Of a stretch of DNA of 64,000 nt, positions 62,815-64,000 are shown one piece after another (position 1 is the first letter of the stretch; every line of letters begins with the position of its first letter). The notes below the pieces were generated by a model. The model saw nothing but the letters and a program-made list of their open reading frames with translations. It searched no databases and was not told where the DNA came from. Both the position numbers and the translations under genes were made by a program. The stretch is from Ceratorhiza oryzae-sativae (taxonomy: Eukaryota > Basidiomycota > Agaricomycetes > Cantharellales > Ceratobasidiaceae), in assembly GCA_030998015.1 (NCBI GenBank), contig JARWMV010000234.1, positions 1,674,001 through 1,738,000 on the forward strand, read 5' to 3'.

Positions 62815-63331
62815 TTGTATTAGGGCCCATGTCGAGCTATAAGTTTCTGTAGACTTCTGATGTATTTGTGCTCTGCATCGAAGGGGACACGGTGCACACA
62901 CCTCTATACGCGGAAGGACGGGATAATCAATACTGATAGAAGTTGTAGCGGATCAGAGGGCGAAGCGGGACTATGAATATTGCGAACTTAAACGGTTAAA
63001 CGGAGTAGGGTGCTGCTCGTAAGATAAGTAAATGCTCCCCCCCTGGAAGTCGGAGGCCTGCGTGCTGGGGATTTTGCGGGGAGTGAAGGCTTTGCCCGGT
63101 AACCCTTCCGCTGGAAGCTCGACGAAGGTACCCCACAAACCAACACCTCACGTGGCTATAGCGTGGTATGCATCTCCTTTTGCCAAAGACGGCGTCCCGG
63201 CTCATCCGATAGTCATACTTTGACTTGCTGGCAGAGGGGATTGTGTTAAACGGGATCTATGCATCATTATATTACGGAACAGTAAACGGCAGGGCGCAGA
63301 ACGACTAGCGAAAAAGTCCATAACAATATAT
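62815..63331. other. intergenic, no gene seen
   Basis: Upstream region of the tRNA gene and 3' region of the last gene. A CACGTG box lies at about 63150. Nothing else recognised. Confidence 0.35.
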
Positions 63332-63921
63332 CTATGCCTTCAACAAGACCTCGGCGTAAGAGCGAGCACTGGTAGCGACGAGCCTAGCAGGGCCTTTACC
63401 CTCCGAGGCCATACCGACATCTTCCCAATCATCGAATTCATCGCGCCCAACGTGGCGGTTCGAAACGTGCAGGCCATCATCGTCGAGAGCGAGCACAGCA
63501 CGAGTAGGACGGATGATTTCAAAGTCGTCGAGGATATCAACTGGGACGAACGTCAGCACGCGAAAGATAAAACGCTGAAAAACGTACCCTTGCGACGAGA
63601 ACGCGGTTCACGAATAAGATCACTCAGGGGAACTTCAGTCCGGGGCGAAACAGACGGAGCAGTAGAGGTAGAGGCGCGGAAGGCCTCCAGGATGAGCTCG
63701 TGCTCAACGTCACGGCTACCTAGTGTGGCGCCATGGACTTCATGGTCATCGACGCGTACGGCAATGCGCCCGTTGCGTCCGCGACCGGCGTGGACACGTG
63801 AGTCAACACACCAGGAGCAGGAGCAGCGCGGAACACGCTTGCCCTTCTGGCGGTCCCCAGCCTTCCTAGCCAGCCATCGTTCGTGCTCGATGGCAGACTG
63901 GGCCTTGAGGTCGGCAGACAT
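63332..63921 (-). CDS. uncharacterised protein with a CSCSWC motif
   Basis: A two-exon gene: exon 1 (start ATG 63919-63921) encodes MSADLKAQSAIEHERWLARK, AGDRQKGKRVPRCSCSWCVD and SRVHAGRGRNGRIAVRVDDH, ending near RSRRK at a GTACGT donor; exon 2 encodes VDILDDFEIIRPTRAVLALD, RHVGRDEFDDWEDVGM and ends RSYAEVLLKA. About 180 residues. The basic N-terminal half has clustered Cys (CSCSWC), possibly metal binding; the second half is acidic. No membrane segment. I do not recognise it. The coherent exon pair and mid-length suggest a real gene. Confidence 0.55.
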
Positions 63922-64000
63922 TGGGTAGTAGCTCAGAGTAGGGATGGTGGTGGTGGTCCGTGAGGAGAGAAAACGGGAGGGGACTAGCGGCTTTAAACAA

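Overview
The window is nuclear DNA of a filamentous basidiomycete, most likely an agaricomycete. The evidence is dense genes on both strands, GT-AG introns mostly about 48-65 nt long, and a gene set typical of Basidiomycota (uL3m, POT1, Nmt1, Alg2, Gpi14, Tsr1, Ubp14, SRPK). A Rhizoctonia/Ceratobasidiaceae-like genome is my guess from general protein style, not something I could test. I see no transposase, reverse transcriptase, viral gene, CRISPR array or biosynthetic cluster. Exons were joined by eye: outer limits are usually firm (start and stop codons were read on the sequence), while some internal junctions are less certain. Coordinates give the whole gene from start to stop, introns included.

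Layout. 1-11 kb: UFD1 (cut by the window edge, -), SAR1 (+), a mitochondrial carrier (-), an Inp54-like inositol 5-phosphatase (-), a rhodanese (-), glia maturation factor (+), GPI14/PIG-M (-) and mitochondrial ribosomal protein uL3m (+). 11-20 kb: a DUF2470 membrane protein (+), POT1 (+), N-myristoyltransferase (-) and a WW-domain membrane protein (+). 20-30 kb: CMS1-like (-), ERI1-like exonuclease (+), an Atg38/NRBF2-like MIT protein (-) and a PI-PLC X-domain protein (-). 29-46 kb: dynactin p150 (-), an SLC35C2-like transporter (+), ALG2 (-), TSR1 (+) and UBP14/USP5 (-). 46-64 kb is looser: a WrbA/Pst2 flavodoxin (+), four uncharacterised genes, an SRPK kinase (+), histone H3 (+) and an intron-containing tRNA-Thr.

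How they work together. Most genes are housekeeping and do not form one pathway. Several serve the secretory and quality-control system (UFD1, SAR1, GPI14, ALG2, UBP14), others ribosome biogenesis or translation (TSR1, CMS1, uL3m, tRNA-Thr), phosphoinositide signalling and autophagy (Inp54-like, PI-PLC, Atg38-like), RNA handling (ERI1-like, SRPK) and chromatin or telomeres (H3, POT1). The layout is compact: many head-to-head pairs share 90-300 bp promoters, several carrying a CACGTG box, and several tail-to-tail pairs have stop codons 30-100 bp apart.

Most notable points: a coding frame break in the WrbA gene and one at a TSR1 splice site (both look like missing bases in short homopolymers); a GC-AG intron ending one base before the Ser-Cys active site of UBP14; two genes whose first coding exon is only the ATG; an H3 tail one residue longer than usual; and an 853-nt intron in SRPK. 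I found no convincing new multi-gene system.
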